Source of the DNA: Prosopocoilus inquinatus
Lineage: Eukaryota; Arthropoda; Insecta; Coleoptera; Lucanidae
Assembly: GCA_036172665.1 (NCBI GenBank)
Contig: CM069876.1
Location: 1,240,001 to 1,304,000 of the forward strand
DNA length: 64,000 bases
Reading direction: 5' to 3'
This document shows positions 1 to 13,100 of this stretch, piece after piece (within the stretch, counting starts at the first letter, position 1; every line of letters begins with the position of its first letter). The translations under genes were made by a program, and so were the position numbers. The notes under the pieces were generated by a model, which saw only the letters and a list, made by a program, of their open reading frames with translations, was not told the DNA's origin and made no database searches.

Positions 1-660
1 ATACAAACTACAAACTTTTTTTACACTGTCCGTGCAGGATGTGACAAAGTGCATTTTCTAAAAGTTCAGGGCCAAAGATCAACGTATCAAAATAGTCAGT
101 ATCTCGTCAAAAATACATTTAATGAGCGAGCGCGTTAATTGTTTTGAATAAAATACGATCTGCTGGGGTAGCATTAGCAGTAAGTTCAAACGATTTGGAT
201 TTCATTCGTCAGCAAGGAATTTCCTCTACCAAAATGTTCCATTAATAGAAAAGAAGTTTGTTATGCGAGCTAAGTAGACTAAGCCGGACTGGATGACCGA
301 ATTTGTGAAATACTAACTAAATAATTTTGTCAATTAAACCTAAAAATACACATGTTAAATTTTGTGCGAATCCAAGAGTACGAACGAATTTAGAATATAA
401 TTTTTCAAATGTGACAATATTTTCTATTTTATTAGTTTTTCTTTGTATTTGTTTTGACTTCTTTTACTTATGACTTATATTCTCTCCATTTCTTCTCTTT
501 CATTTGTATTTTCGTTTTTATTACTTAATGCCATCATTCTTAACTACCAGTTCTATTCTTTGTTTATTGATTTTATTGACTCCGCTTCCCTCTTTAGCTG
601 CACGTACGGAGTTTTTGGTTACAGTATTTTGACCGATACCTACAGACTTTATTGTCAGAC
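1..660. other. AT-rich sequence, nothing recognised
   Basis: No exon, RNA gene or element boundary seen. It is presumably fw intron or upstream DNA. Confidence 0.4.
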
Positions 661-1028
661 ATACAGTGACCGGCAGAAAATTGGCTACATAGTGGAAAAT
701 TCTTTATTATTGATTTCTCAGAAAAATTTATTCTTTATGAAAGCTCCTGCATCTTTCCAAACTAAAGATACATGTGTCAAAGTTTGAATACCTCCTGTCA
801 TAAATCGAGGAAATCAAAATATTTGAATTAGATATAAAAGTTTACTTACTCATATATCGATTTCAAATATTTTGATATCCTCGATTTATGACAGGAGGTA
901 TTCAAACTTTGACACATGTATCTTTAGTTTGGAAAGATGCAGGAGCTTTCATAAACAATAAATTTTTCTAAGAAATCAATAATAAAGAATTTTCCCATAT
1001 GTAGCCAACTTTCTGCCGGTCACTGTAT
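661..1028. repeat. long near-perfect inverted repeat (167-bp arms, 34-bp loop)
   Basis: Positions 661-827 are repeated in reverse complement at 862-1028 with few differences (for example the outer ACAGTGACCGGCAG matches CTGCCGGTCACTGT). A transcript would form a long hairpin. Family unknown; probably a fold-back element. Confidence 0.85.
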
Positions 1029-1290
1029 AAAAAAAAAGTTAAATACAAACCTTTTTGGGAATTCATTTTTAATCACCAGAATTTACTAAAAACGAAAACA
1101 AATGGCGGTCGGAAACGTAACGAATGAGTACCGACTTTGTTATTTTAAATGGAACGCCCAGTATATTTTCTCGAATTAAGAAAGATATTTTTCTTCCAAT
1201 TTAAAAAATATGTAGTTCGCTTTATGTGGTTTCATATTTTTAAATTTACAAAAATTTTTGTGCAAATCGTTTTTGATTGCAGTGAGAACC

Positions 1291-1355
1291 TCGAGCAGCC
1301 TCTGGACAGCTGTTTCAGCCCTGCTTGGGGCTTCTTCAGCAGAAACGTAGCTCGA
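1291..1355 (-). ncRNA. type I hammerhead ribozyme motif, opposite strand
   Basis: This is the near-exact reverse complement of 1404-1468. On the minus strand it has CTGAAGA (complement of 1333-1339), stem II AGCCC/GGGCT, GAAA (1313-1316), ACAG/CTGT and the GTC site. The difference lies in the stem II loop. The two motifs point away from each other with a 48-bp spacer. Confidence 0.73.
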
Positions 1356-1403
1356 CATTCCCACTGCAGACCATAAACGACTTGCCCAATTTATTCGCAA
1401 ATG

Positions 1404-1468
1404 TCGAGCTACGTTTCTGCTGAAGAAGCCCCAAACAGGGCTGAAACAGCTGTCCAGAGGCTGCTCGA
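1404..1468 (+). ncRNA. type I hammerhead ribozyme motif
   Basis: Core CTGAAGA (1420-1426) and GAAA (1443-1446) flank stem II AGCCC/GGGCT. Stem III is the loopless palindrome ACAG/CTGT, followed by C1454, so cleavage is expected after GTC. Stem I pairs GTTTCTG (1413-1419) with CAGAGGC (1455-1461), then after a small internal loop TCGAGC with GCTCGA. All invariant core bases are present. The short stem III resembles retroelement and satellite hammerheads thought to work as dimers. Confidence 0.75.
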
Positions 1469-2342
1469 GGTTCTCACTGCAATCAAAAACGATTTGCACA
1501 AAAATTTTTCTAAAATCTTTCATTATGCTTTGACACCAAGCATGGCCGCCTTGCATGGGGGACTCATTAGGAGCAAATCCCGCTTCAATTTGTCTATCCT
1601 ACTGCAATGTTAGGTCAAAAAGCGATAGTAAGATGTCGCTATTTTATATTTTAAATTTACCTTAAGAAGATACAGCAGGCTTAGAATTAATAAGAATTTT
1701 ATTTTGTATGATGAGAGTTAATTTTAATTAATTGATTAATTATTAATCTGGGATAATTCATAACACGAAATGTTAACAGCTAAGACAACTTAATAAAACT
1801 ATATCAAAATATGATAATTTCAAACTTAATTACTGCAAAAAGTTTAGGCAAACTATATTTTCGGAATTAGGAGAAACATATCTTTCTTAGTTCGAAAAAA
1901 TATGCTGGATTTCCATTTAAAATAACAAAGTCGGTACTCATTTGTTACATTTCCGAACGTCATTTGTTTTCGTTCTTAGTAAATTCTGGTGGTTCAAGTA
2001 AATTCCTAAAACGTTTGTATTTAACATTGTTTTATATGTCCGATAATAAAGTGTGCAAGTACCGTTCAAAATGTACCCAAAAAGCATTTACATGTATTTT
2101 GATTGAAATGGTGCCGTTTCCTTTACGGTATTATACATGTTTTACGTTTATGTTTTCTTTGTATTTGCTTAAGTACCATTGCTTTATCCGTCTCTCCATT
2201 CTTATAGTTTTTTTGCATTTTTATTGTTTCATATTCTTTAATATACTTTGTATCTGTTTTTCTCCTTTAATCTTTTTATTTTCGCAAATCGGTTTTGAAT
2301 TATTATTTTCTTGGCTACCAAAAGATATGAGCCGTTGATCTA

Positions 2343-3652
2343 CAGGGTGTCTCAAAACCTCTGTCATTAAATGAAACTGTAAGTTCCTCGTTACATAAGA
2401 GATAAATTCTCCAAATCTGAAATTTTCTGCCCAGAAATGAAAAACTGACCTATCACAAGCGAGCGCAGTCCCTTTTTTTTGAAACCTCTGCTTGGCTTAC
2501 TACTTGTTTCAGCAATTTATTCCGATAAAAGCAATAAACTGCATTAAAACTTTTATTTGCGTTTAGAAGAACTCGGTCAAGGTCTTATTGTATACGAATA
2601 TGAATCCGACTTGCGGACATTGACATGTCGGCACCTCTTTCTAATAGACAATAACAATTATGTTAAAAAAACGAGTACCTAATCTTCGTTAGATTTTTTC
2701 TGAAGTAATTAAACATCTTCGTACGCTAGTTTTGTAACTGCGTTGAAAATGCGTGAAATTATTTTTTAATTATCGCACTAATAACTACAGAATAAATATT
2801 GCAAGACCAGAAACTATTCCTTTTGTAAAAACGAAAAGCAAGAATTGGAGTATGATACGATGAAAAATTTAAATAAATTAGCTTGCGTGTACACACTATA
2901 ATTTATTGGTTCAAAATAAGTGATTGAATAACTTCTCTAGCTCTCAATCGAACTATTTTATTAATTGTTTACATTCCAACACAAAAACATCTTTTTATAA
3001 GGATAATATTGAACCTGAATTTCTGCGTCAGCTTAAACCATAATGACATTAAAGCTCTCGCCTAGTGCAGACGTTTATTTCGAAGTTTATTCGAAGTTTT
3101 AATAAAGAAACAAATTTATTTTTCCTGTACAAATACAATAAACTTTAGTAATCAACATTGTAAGTTGATTATTGGCAATTTACAAATTAATATGATGTAA
3201 GATTTTCCACTTTATTCGATCGCTTTAGATTGATTTTTTTAAATTTAACTGTTAAAGTACGGATTAGCACAAAACTAATCATCAATTAATGCAACACATA
3301 CAAATATTTTAAACTATTAAGAACTTACCTAGTTACAAAATTTATCTGCTCTTATAATTAACAAAAGAGCACGATACTTGACCTGCCTTAACTACAATAT
3401 CTTTGCATTAGGTCATGGTCTGCGTTTGTATGACCTTTTATGGCCTCGAACGTCGGAGAATAGTTGAAAACCAAGCTCCGCCGGAACATTTAAACTGCAT
3501 TGAGCAACCCTCAAACAATTTCTATGAAAAAGTAAAATAATTTTTATCTGCGTTATTGTGCTATCTAACCAATAGTTGTATAACAAATTTTGCTTCTTTT
3601 CTGGATCACATTTTGTAGTTTCAATTAAAGACATAGGTTTAGAGACACGCTG
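2343..3652. mobile_element. TIR element with TA target duplication, about 1.3 kb (non-autonomous)
   Basis: It starts CAGGGTGTCTCAAAACCT and ends with the imperfect complement AGGTTTAGAGACACGCTG, flanked by TA on both sides, which suggests the Tc1/mariner superfamily. No transposase frame remains. A longer relative lies at 12458-15054. Confidence 0.7.
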
Positions 3653-4010
3653 TATTATTGGTACTTATCTATATTCCTAACCGTTGACATAGTTTCTGCG
3701 ATTTGTTTTCTTTCTGTGTAATTTTTAATTTGAAATTAAAAAAAAATCTTTATTTGAAACAATTTTTTTTCCTAATTTGGATACATTTCCTTTTTAGAAA
3801 CCTTCTTCCTAGAAGAACACCCTTCTTAATAAATAAACGGTATTCGGCTGAATGCAACCTTAATCTATGTTATTTAAAGTCAAAAGTAACTAAGATAGTA
3901 CCACCTAATAAATAGTAACTCCCATGTATTTTATATCCTGAATTATCTAACGCTTTGTTACAAATTGTTTACGTAATCATATCAAGTATTAATAACTCTT
4001 TCTATTCTAG

Positions 4011-4187
4011 AAATAAAGTGTGGGCACCCGGCAGTTCCAGTAAACGCCAGAGTAACCTTGACTTCTCCGGGTCTTGCTCCGGGCACGATAGCCACATACG
4101 TCTGTGATGAAGGTTACGAAACCTTCGGCACCACCCAAATAACATGTTCACCGACCGGACAGTGGGTGGGGGAACTACCCTTCTGTG
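4011..4187 (+). CDS. fw: fw exon: N-terminal Sushi/CCP domain
   Basis: This 177-nt exon lies between a pyrimidine-rich acceptor (ends 4010) and donor GTGAGT (4188). It is phase 1 at both ends, typical of exchangeable Sushi exons. The translation begins KCGHPAVPVNARV and ends QWVGELPFC, with the four cysteines and late tryptophan of a complement-control module. It is the most 5' exon I can support; at least one upstream exon with a signal peptide must exist. Confidence 0.9.
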
Positions 4188-7100
4188 GTGAGTGTAATAA
4201 CTAATAACTTCCTCCTTGGCCGGAAACGGCAACAATTCGACTTTATAATTTTACTTTCACTCGAAACTGTCGATTGTTAGCTTCAGTACGTGAGTATTTG
4301 GCGTTGCACAAGAACTAACAGCGTTCGTGTAACTTGCGCGAAATTAAATATAGATTGGCTTACACATGCTAATGGCCGTTGGCCGATGTTTATGTAATAA
4401 TAATCTTCGATGAAGAATGGCAAACGTTGCTATATGCGGTGTAATAAAAAAGTTTTGCTCGTATCACGTAATATTTGTAATTTAGATGTGATTTCGTGGA
4501 TATTAATTAAGGCCTCGTTCGCACGAGCGTTTTCTAAAACGTTCAAGCACTCTCTTTTTCTAACGCCTTGAACAGAACATATCAGATTTAATAGTTATGT
4601 TTACACCGAAGATAAGCGCCTTAGCGCAAACCCATACACAGGGTTACATCAATTAAAGGGTCACCATGGGGATCTCGTAAACTATAAGAGATACAAAGAA
4701 GTTGATTTACAAAAAAGTTGCGCTATTTTGGAGCCTATCAAAACATAAATATGAATTTGAAATATTTTCAAAAAACTGAAAATTCTAATTTTCGAAAATC
4801 TCGAATATCTTCCTTATTTATTAAAAAAGAATCATGAAATTCGATATTTTTATGTTAAATCCGATGAGCAATCTAATAGAGTCCAATTATCCATTGACAG
4901 TTTCGCAGATACGACTGTCAACTGTTTTTTCTTATAGACGCTACCTTGTGTATTCATACCACATGATACAAAAACAAAATCTGAATACGACCACATGACA
5001 CACACTTATGCTTTTGTTTTAAAACAAAATATCAAGATACTACAAAAATTAAAATTAAAATTATTATAAAAATAATAAATTTTACTCAATTATGGTATTT
5101 ATTTACATTTTTACATAAAAAAAATACCTTTTAACAAAAGTTATTAGTAATCTAATATTTTGTTTCAAAACAAAAGCATAAATGTTCATACGGTCGTATT
5201 CAAAAATTATTGCTGCATCACCTGCTATGAATATCTAAGGTAGCGTAGGTAGCGTAAGGTAGCTGCATTAGGTTGTCCATCGAATTCAATGTAAAAACAC
5301 CGTATTTTATGACTTTATCTCAAGAAATAAAGAAGATATTCGAGATTTTCGAAAATGAGAATTTTCAGTTTTCTGAAGATATTTCAAAAACGAATGAAAA
5401 TAGAAAAGATTTTTTTTGCATACTTCTTTAGACCACAAGATAACCATCTTTGTGTCTCTTATTGTTTAGGAGATCCCTATAGTGACCCTTTAATTGGTTG
5501 TAACCCTGTATTTAAACCGACAAGTTCTCTTCACGACGCACAATGGTCGAAATGCTTAATCTAGCTGTGCACAAATATAAAAGTAAACAGCACCGATTTA
5601 AAAAAGTTGATGGTTTTTTATGTAATCTACTTTGGTAGTTACTAAAACGACATCATAAAATTTATAGTTATTTAAGTAACTTTAGAGCGGGACTTTCAAA
5701 CCCAAATACACAAAACAGTAAACGAAACACTCATATTCGTTTTTTCTTAAGCCTGAAAGTTTGCGCCTTATTTTTAAGATTCTATTGAGACTTGTGTTTT
5801 CCAGAACTGTGGATAATTCTCCTACAGGTAGTATGAACATTGAATAGCCCTTATTTTAAATTTGAATGAATCTTTTATGTCAACTAACACGCTGTTGAAG
5901 TTTATTATGTAATAATCACTCATATTCGCTGATATTCGAGTTGAAATGTATTTACGTACAACCACAACAAATATTTGTATTTAATTAATAAGAAAGTATG
6001 TGCGAAGAAATTGCAAACAAATATACAGTGTGAATAAAAAGTAAGGAAGATTGATGCGATGATAGAGCCGGTTTTATAGGTTTTACAAAAAAGTGTTTTA
6101 AATAAAAAAGTTAAATGGCTACTTATTTGCCACAAACTGGCGTTTTTCATTTTTCTTGTGACGTCATAATCTTCAATTGTGACGTCATAATTTTAGAGTA
6201 TGACGTCATAATCTGGAACTGTGACGTCGTTCATGATTTTGTAAACTCAAAATGTCGAAAATGGATATGAGTTCATATTTCTGTGCTTAGTTACTCAAAT
6301 AACTAGAATATTTTTCTTCGAGTCCATCTGGGATGAGAAAAACCGAATCTGATAGTGAAAATGGATAAATTTTATTTAAAACTATTTTTCAAATCGTTAA
6401 AATCAAAAAACTTTTATGCACTGAATTTTGCACAGCTAGATTAGGCGTTTCGACCACTGTGCGACGGCGACGTTAGAAAAAGCGAGCGTTTGAAAATTTT
6501 AGAAAACGCTTGTGGGAACCAGTGATATTCATATGAATAAACCATAGGTAATAAAAATATCTTATGTTATTTAAAGTCAAAAGTGAAAGTAATGCTTACA
6601 ACAACGTAACGAAGAACGATTTACAACCGATAATGAAATGCATTAAGGGAACATAAGATAAAAGGGAGTTGCAAGCGCGTCTTGAATTTTCTGTTATTAA
6701 AGTTTTAATAGTAATTATGTGTCTTCTATAACAATGCAATATCGCTCTCATTGAAAGTCACATAGGAAACGAAATATATTGGATGATGTCTAACTAGCGG
6801 TGTCTCCTTCTGTAGTTAACATGGTTGCTACAACGCATTCTGTCGAAATGAGAAAATAATGGACATTTACATTTTACCGAGGACTTTTGTTTAACTTTTA
6901 TAACGATTGTTTTGGATACACCTCAGGCACATTTCTATTTGATACAAATTCTAAAATTAAGAAATATACGGAGTGTTTTACAGGGTGTGAATAAAATCAG
7001 AACAAAATTCATATTTCTGTTATCTTGGGTTTGATAAAAACATCCTGAAACAGGTCGATATAGGTTTTGTCTCTGCACTTTATGACTTAATGAATTTGAT

Positions 7101-10100
7101 TCTGTGACCATCTGATTGCACCTAGATGTGAAGTCATCAGTTTTCTCAAATGATAATGCCCGACTTTTATTATTCCTTGTCGTTAGGTATTCCGTTGTGT
7201 ATAAAACGGTATAAAGAGTTTATATAACAATTTTTTTGGAGAAAACACACCCTGTTATTTGAATTTGGATATTTTCTTGTAAAGTCATCGTAAATTGAGT
7301 CTGTATAAAATTCTAAATTTCTAATTTTACTTTGTAGCAAAAATGATAAACTACTGTTTTTTTCACTTCAATAATTACAAGCTTAAATATTAGACAAATG
7401 AACACTGAAAGAAAAAAGAAAAAATATGGAATTTTAAAGTGAGCTGCACACAACTTATCTTAAAAAGAACAAAATTATGAAATATTGGGTTATACTGGGT
7501 GTCTCGCAACGTACGGAGGACATTGAAAGGGCAGCTGTAGGACATCAAAATAAAGAATTTTTCTTAATTCGCTCTTGACCAAAATCCAACCAAAGAAAGT
7601 TACAGCAGTTTAACTTTCTTAATTTCCTCTTTAATTTACACCTATAGCTTCTTAATTAATAAAAATTATTTCATAAAATGCGATTTTATTGTTAAATAAA
7701 CTCTAAATTTATCAAAACCACCATTCATAAAATGTCTATGTTAATCTCTTTCCTAGTTTTGTTTTTAATAAGTAGACGGTGCACAATAACATGAAAATCC
7801 GTTTTTGGGCATTAAAAGAGAAAACGAAATAGCCGTAAATGTAACCTTACTACATTTTTTTAAAATAGTTGTTTGTTGTAAAGCAATGTTCAGTTAACCC
7901 TTAAATACCTCAAATTTGAATTTAAAACGTAAAATATTACTACAGGAAGTAACTTTTGTTTCTCAAGCAATTTCACTTTAAGCTCTTGTAACTTTTACCA
8001 AAAATTTATTCAGAAGAAAGCTTTAATTTGATCTCCTCTAGCTGCCCTTTTAATCTCCTCGGCAGGTTATGAGACACTTAGTATAAAGAGATTTATTGTC
8101 AGTCGTTCGTAAATCGAACGAATCGTTTGGATTGTGGTGGAGTTCCCCTTCCCCTTCCCCTTTTTCAGCTGTAGTGAACTAAACATCCTGAACGCGATGC
8201 GATGAAAAAAAAAGGTTGATAATTCGTTAGAAAGTTTAAAACATGTGAAAATATGGAAAACCAAACAGTAATTTGTTTCTCCCATACTGCCATAAGATCT
8301 AGCGGAAAAGGTCCTGAAACTTTGTTAATTTAAGTCATCTCGTGAAATTTCAAATAAACAAGTCAGCTTTTATAGGCATGTTCCTTGAACACCAAGATTA
8401 ATTACCAAATAATTAAAACAGTAGTAGGTTTTGGAAGATAACATAATTAATTTGTTGACCTGAACGCAATGCGATGGTAAAAAATATGTTTTATTAAAAA
8501 ATGTTAAAAACAATCGAAAACTTGAGTCATTTGTTTTTCCGATACTGCTTAGTGTTGGGCCAATCGTGAATGAGTCACTCACGAGAGCTTCGACTCTTTC
8601 AACTGAATGGTCATTCACTCACTCTTCAAAAATGAATGATCATTCATGAATGGTATACACAAATGTGTCGTGAATAACGAACGACTCATTCACGAGTGAA
8701 TGATGAATGACACATCCAATATTCACGAGTGAACGGTGAATAACACTTTCACTATTCACGAGTAAATGGTGAATGACGCATTCATCATTCACGACAGCTG
8801 GCCTGATTATTTTATCACTCACTCTTAAATAAATAAGTATTATTCTATACATATTATAAGATTTTAGATACATTGTTTAATAAAAATGAATGCAAGGATT
8901 ATAACAAATAAATAAAAATCAGATTCTTTTTACAAAGTGTACAAAGTATATATATATATACAACGATGCTCATCATAAACGATACCATTTGATAATTTCA
9001 TAGCCCTAACGCTCAATTTTCTTAAAGGTGTGGTTCACACGCAGAGTATCATTTAAGTTGAGCGTCGTAGTATCTACAAATTCTCATGAAGAGTTATAAT
9101 TTGTTGCATTTTTTTCCCGAAAGACCATGATCATTGAGATCATTCGCGTTCACTAGAGCTGGCTCTCTCGATTGAATGGTAATTCAAACACAAATGAGTC
9201 ATTTGTGTATCGTGGACTGGTCATTCAATCGACAGAGCCAGCTCTGGTGAACATAAATGATCATTTACTCAAAAGAGCTGGTCCTCGTGCATGCTGATGA
9301 ATGATCATTCACTCGAAGGAGCCTTCTGTTGCTATCGTAATGGTGAATGATCATTCATCCAAAAGAGCCAGATCTCGTGAACGATGAGTCAAATGGGGAA
9401 TGAGCTCACCGGAGAAGTGAACGATCATTCATGAATGACTCTTTCCGGTGAATGGTGAATGACCTCAGCAAAACGAATGGTTTTTTCCATCACTAATACT
9501 GCTGATAAAATTGGACAGAAAAGATCCTGAAACTTTCCAATATAAGTTACTTCGTAAAACTTCATTAAGACAGTTAACTGTTGTTGCGGCTTCCCGCGAA
9601 CAGCCTGTATATATGCTTTTATGAATTTTTTGCTTTAATTTGAACTTTAGAGTACGTTCCTGAAGGCGGGCTGCATTTTTGTTACATCTTTACAAGATGG
9701 CCGGCAGCCAGCGGTACATAGATAACCGTAGTACCTACAGCTTCGGAAGAAAGAAAATTATAGTCAAAGTGACCAAGAGAAATTCAAAGAAAATATTTTT
9801 AAGTATCTAGGTTGATTGCAAAGGGGCGCAATCAATAGGGCCATTAATAAAAATTAATTTTACTAGCAAAAATCTTAGAATAATCTGCAGCTTTGATAGC
9901 GTCATTAGAAAGCTGAATTAACTCTGCACAACTTTGATTTTAGACTTATTATCGTATTACCATTAATAAAAGTGGAGAAAACAGTTGAATTGTTTATTTT
10001 AAAAAATATCACAACTTCCGTACTCTTTATCAGAAATTAACGAACTAGCACCCTCTAACTACTTTATAACAAAGTAGCCGGAGTCGTTGAACTTTAAATC

Positions 10101-13100
10101 AGCTTAAAATTCCCTTTCAAATGAGCCGATGTTTGTAAGTTTCTGATAAAGACTACAGAAGTTATGATATATTTTAAAGTATATAATTCTATTGCTATGA
10201 ATCAAGTGACTTTGCAAAATCGGTATTCTGTAAACAGTTTTGTAACAACTTGCAATTCATATCAGGTGCGATATTAAGTTAATATCTTCAATTGGCGATC
10301 GGAAATGGGCTTGAATTGTTATGAAATCGTACAAATTCTCCTCAATTATTGAAGACTATATCAATTGATATGGAATCAATTCTATAACTGGGCTGCAGTC
10401 AAAAAAGGTTGATAACAATTGATATGCATATCATCAATGTTACAAAATAGTCCTAAGTATAAATGGCCCGGAAAACACACAGTGAAAGAAGTTATTAACG
10501 TCAGGACTGTCGTCGTACGTTTCGGTCTTATTAAACCCCATCAGGACTGTATGACCATGGTGTAAGGTTTTGGAGATAAAAAACAAAAATTAACAAATTC
10601 TTATGTTTTTGGCAATAAAACAGCATCGTGCGTCTATTTCACAGAAATATTCCTTAACCATAAAGTACCATAAAATTCTGGCATAAACATTCCGAATAAT
10701 ATTACCATTAAAGATTTAATGTGATGGCTAACAATAGGTACTAACTATAAATAATGGTATTAATTAGAATCAGAATCTCAAACACAATAAGAAATAAAAA
10801 TCTAGGTAGGTACTCAATTATGAATGAATTAAGTATTAACCTGTTAACTTGTTTCCATGAAAGTATCTGTGAATGTTCGTTGTAGTCATTAGCCGTTCTA
10901 ACAGTGGCACGTAACGCAATCGAACAATACTCGATATGATTGTTAATTAATCGAAATTTAAAATTCCTTACATTTTTCTGATCCAAATAAAATACAGGCA
11001 TTACAAAATTGTGAGAGTGGCGCGATATCGTTAGCCTCGTTTATTTAGTTTATATTTCAATATTGCATATAATTTACATCAATAATTACATGTAACGCAG
11101 TTCTTTTTACGTACTGGAAAAAATATGCCAAGTAAAATATAGGAGTATTTTATAAGAAAATTTTCGAAACAAAATAATTTTATACAATTAGTACGCTTTA
11201 TAGAATTAATAATTTTTTAAATAAATAAATTTGCAAGTGTGTTACTAAAATTTACGCATCCGCTTACTTTTACTATACACGCGTTACTCTTTTCTCTTAC
11301 ATGATTTTTCTACTACTTTAATTACTTGTATTTGTGCACGCGTTTATGCCAATAACATTAGCCTAAATGAAGTATTTCTCTTACTACAATATATGTATGT
11401 AGATACATATTTCGACAGCTAACCTGCTATTTTCAGTACATTTACATCCATAAGATAACAGCTCTTGATGAAATTTTTTGCTTGGTGTAAACCAGATGTT
11501 TGCCTCGCCAAATCTCGAGTTGAAGTGCACTTCAAAAATCGCCGAGAGAAGTATGATTTGTATTGTTACAAAAATATGAATTTAAATTTAGATAGAAAGT
11601 AGGGAATTAATGACAAACAAATTTCTAGAGAAATAGCAATCGATCAAGAAAGAGTTTCAATTAAAATTCAGATGCAAAATTTAAAATATGTAGCAATTAT
11701 TCGAGTATTGCCATGTTATTAAATTTAATATAGAGAATGCCATAACAATAAAATATCTGAAGAAGGCGGTACATTTGTGTTAATAAATATTGATAAAACT
11801 AAAGGACAAAGAAGTTACGTCTTTGTTAGAGCAATTGTATTTATAGAATGGGCTCGTTCACTGAATTTTAAAAACTACTTTAATAATTAAAAATACAATA
11901 TTTCAGACTAAAAACTAAATTCTGTAAAAAAATTCAACAAAAAAAATCCGTTAAGAGATTTACGAGTTTAAATTTAGTAAACGCTTGAAAAGTTCAGATT
12001 GGCGCGTAAACGAATACGTGACGTCAATGTATCCACCGCATTGAGACGTAACAAACCACTGGAGAACACTGTGCCGTATAATGTAAATTAATACTGTGCA
12101 CCAAACTCTAGTCGTTGAGTAGATTCGTCACGATGGTTTTGTACCTAACAGGCAAAGACAGAAGTATATTCTCTTACATCTTTCTAATGCCATAACCCAT
12201 ATTATGTGACACAATCACTATTTATTTATTTATGTGTGTGACAAAGATGCATTTATAGAATAGTATGTAGTAGAAAGTGAGACGGTCATTCTCAAGGGTA
12301 ATTTCTAAAATAAAAGAAGTAAACTGCACATGAAACCAATTCATTCGTGTTCATATTGTTTTTCTATTTTCACATTGCAGTGAGAGGAACAGGTCAAATA
12401 AATTTGCCGACGCATTTTTACAGCCCAATAGACTCCGTTTTACAATCTATTGTAAAACAGGGTGTCTCTAAACCTCTGTCTTTAAATAAAACTGTAAGTT
12501 CCTCGTTACATAAGGGATTAATTCTCCAAATCTGAAATTCCTTGCCCAAAAATGAAAAACTGACCTATCACAAGCGAGCGCAGTCCATTTGTTTTGAAAC
12601 CTCTGCTCGGTTTACGACTTGATTCAGCAATTTATTCAGATAAAAGCAATAAACCGCAATAAAACTTTTTGTTTACGTTTAGAAGAACTCGGTCAAGGCC
12701 TTATTGTATACGAATACGAATCCGACTTGCGGACATCGGCATGTTTATTTGTATTTTCAACATACGATAAGTAAGAACGTTTGTTTACGCATCTCTTTGT
12801 AATAGATAATAACAATTATGTTAAAAGCGAATACCTAATCTTCGTTAGATTTTTGTAATTAAATCCAACATTCGTGATTAGTATGCCAAATCAATTCGTC
12901 ACGTTTTCTTCCAAGTGCAGCCACCCAAGAAGTTAGTTCCACTAGTGTTCGAAGAGCGTCCGTCCACGTCTTGGGTGTGAACCCTCCTTTAATGATACGC
13001 GCAGCGATGTACGCTTTGGTCACCGAGTCGAGATCAATCAATTAACTTCACAGGTTCGGACTTGAAATATGCCAAGGAGGACATATCCACAATAAAAACC

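Larger units (their letters stand above)
1038..2028. mobile_element. inverted-repeat element carrying divergent hammerhead motifs
   Basis: Arms of about 150 bp at 1038-1190 and 1876-2028 are diverged reverse complements. Nested inside is a second inverted repeat (about 1251-1358 and 1402-1509), each arm holding a hammerhead-like motif. A stretch at 1602-1660 recurs in reverse complement at 52118-52162 beside another hammerhead copy, so the pieces belong to one family. Penelope-like ancestry is an inference from the ribozymes. Confidence 0.65.

Noticed and set aside
470..787. 105-codon open frame with a signal-peptide-like start, considered as the missing fw 5' exon
   Set aside because: It runs into one arm of a 167-bp inverted repeat, has no Sushi or other domain, and no suitable splice donor in frame.
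8640..8800. Regular TTCACGAGTGAATG-type repeats, considered as a CRISPR-like array
   Set aside because: Eukaryotic context, palindromic and irregular spacing, and they lie inside a hAT element with a clear target duplication.
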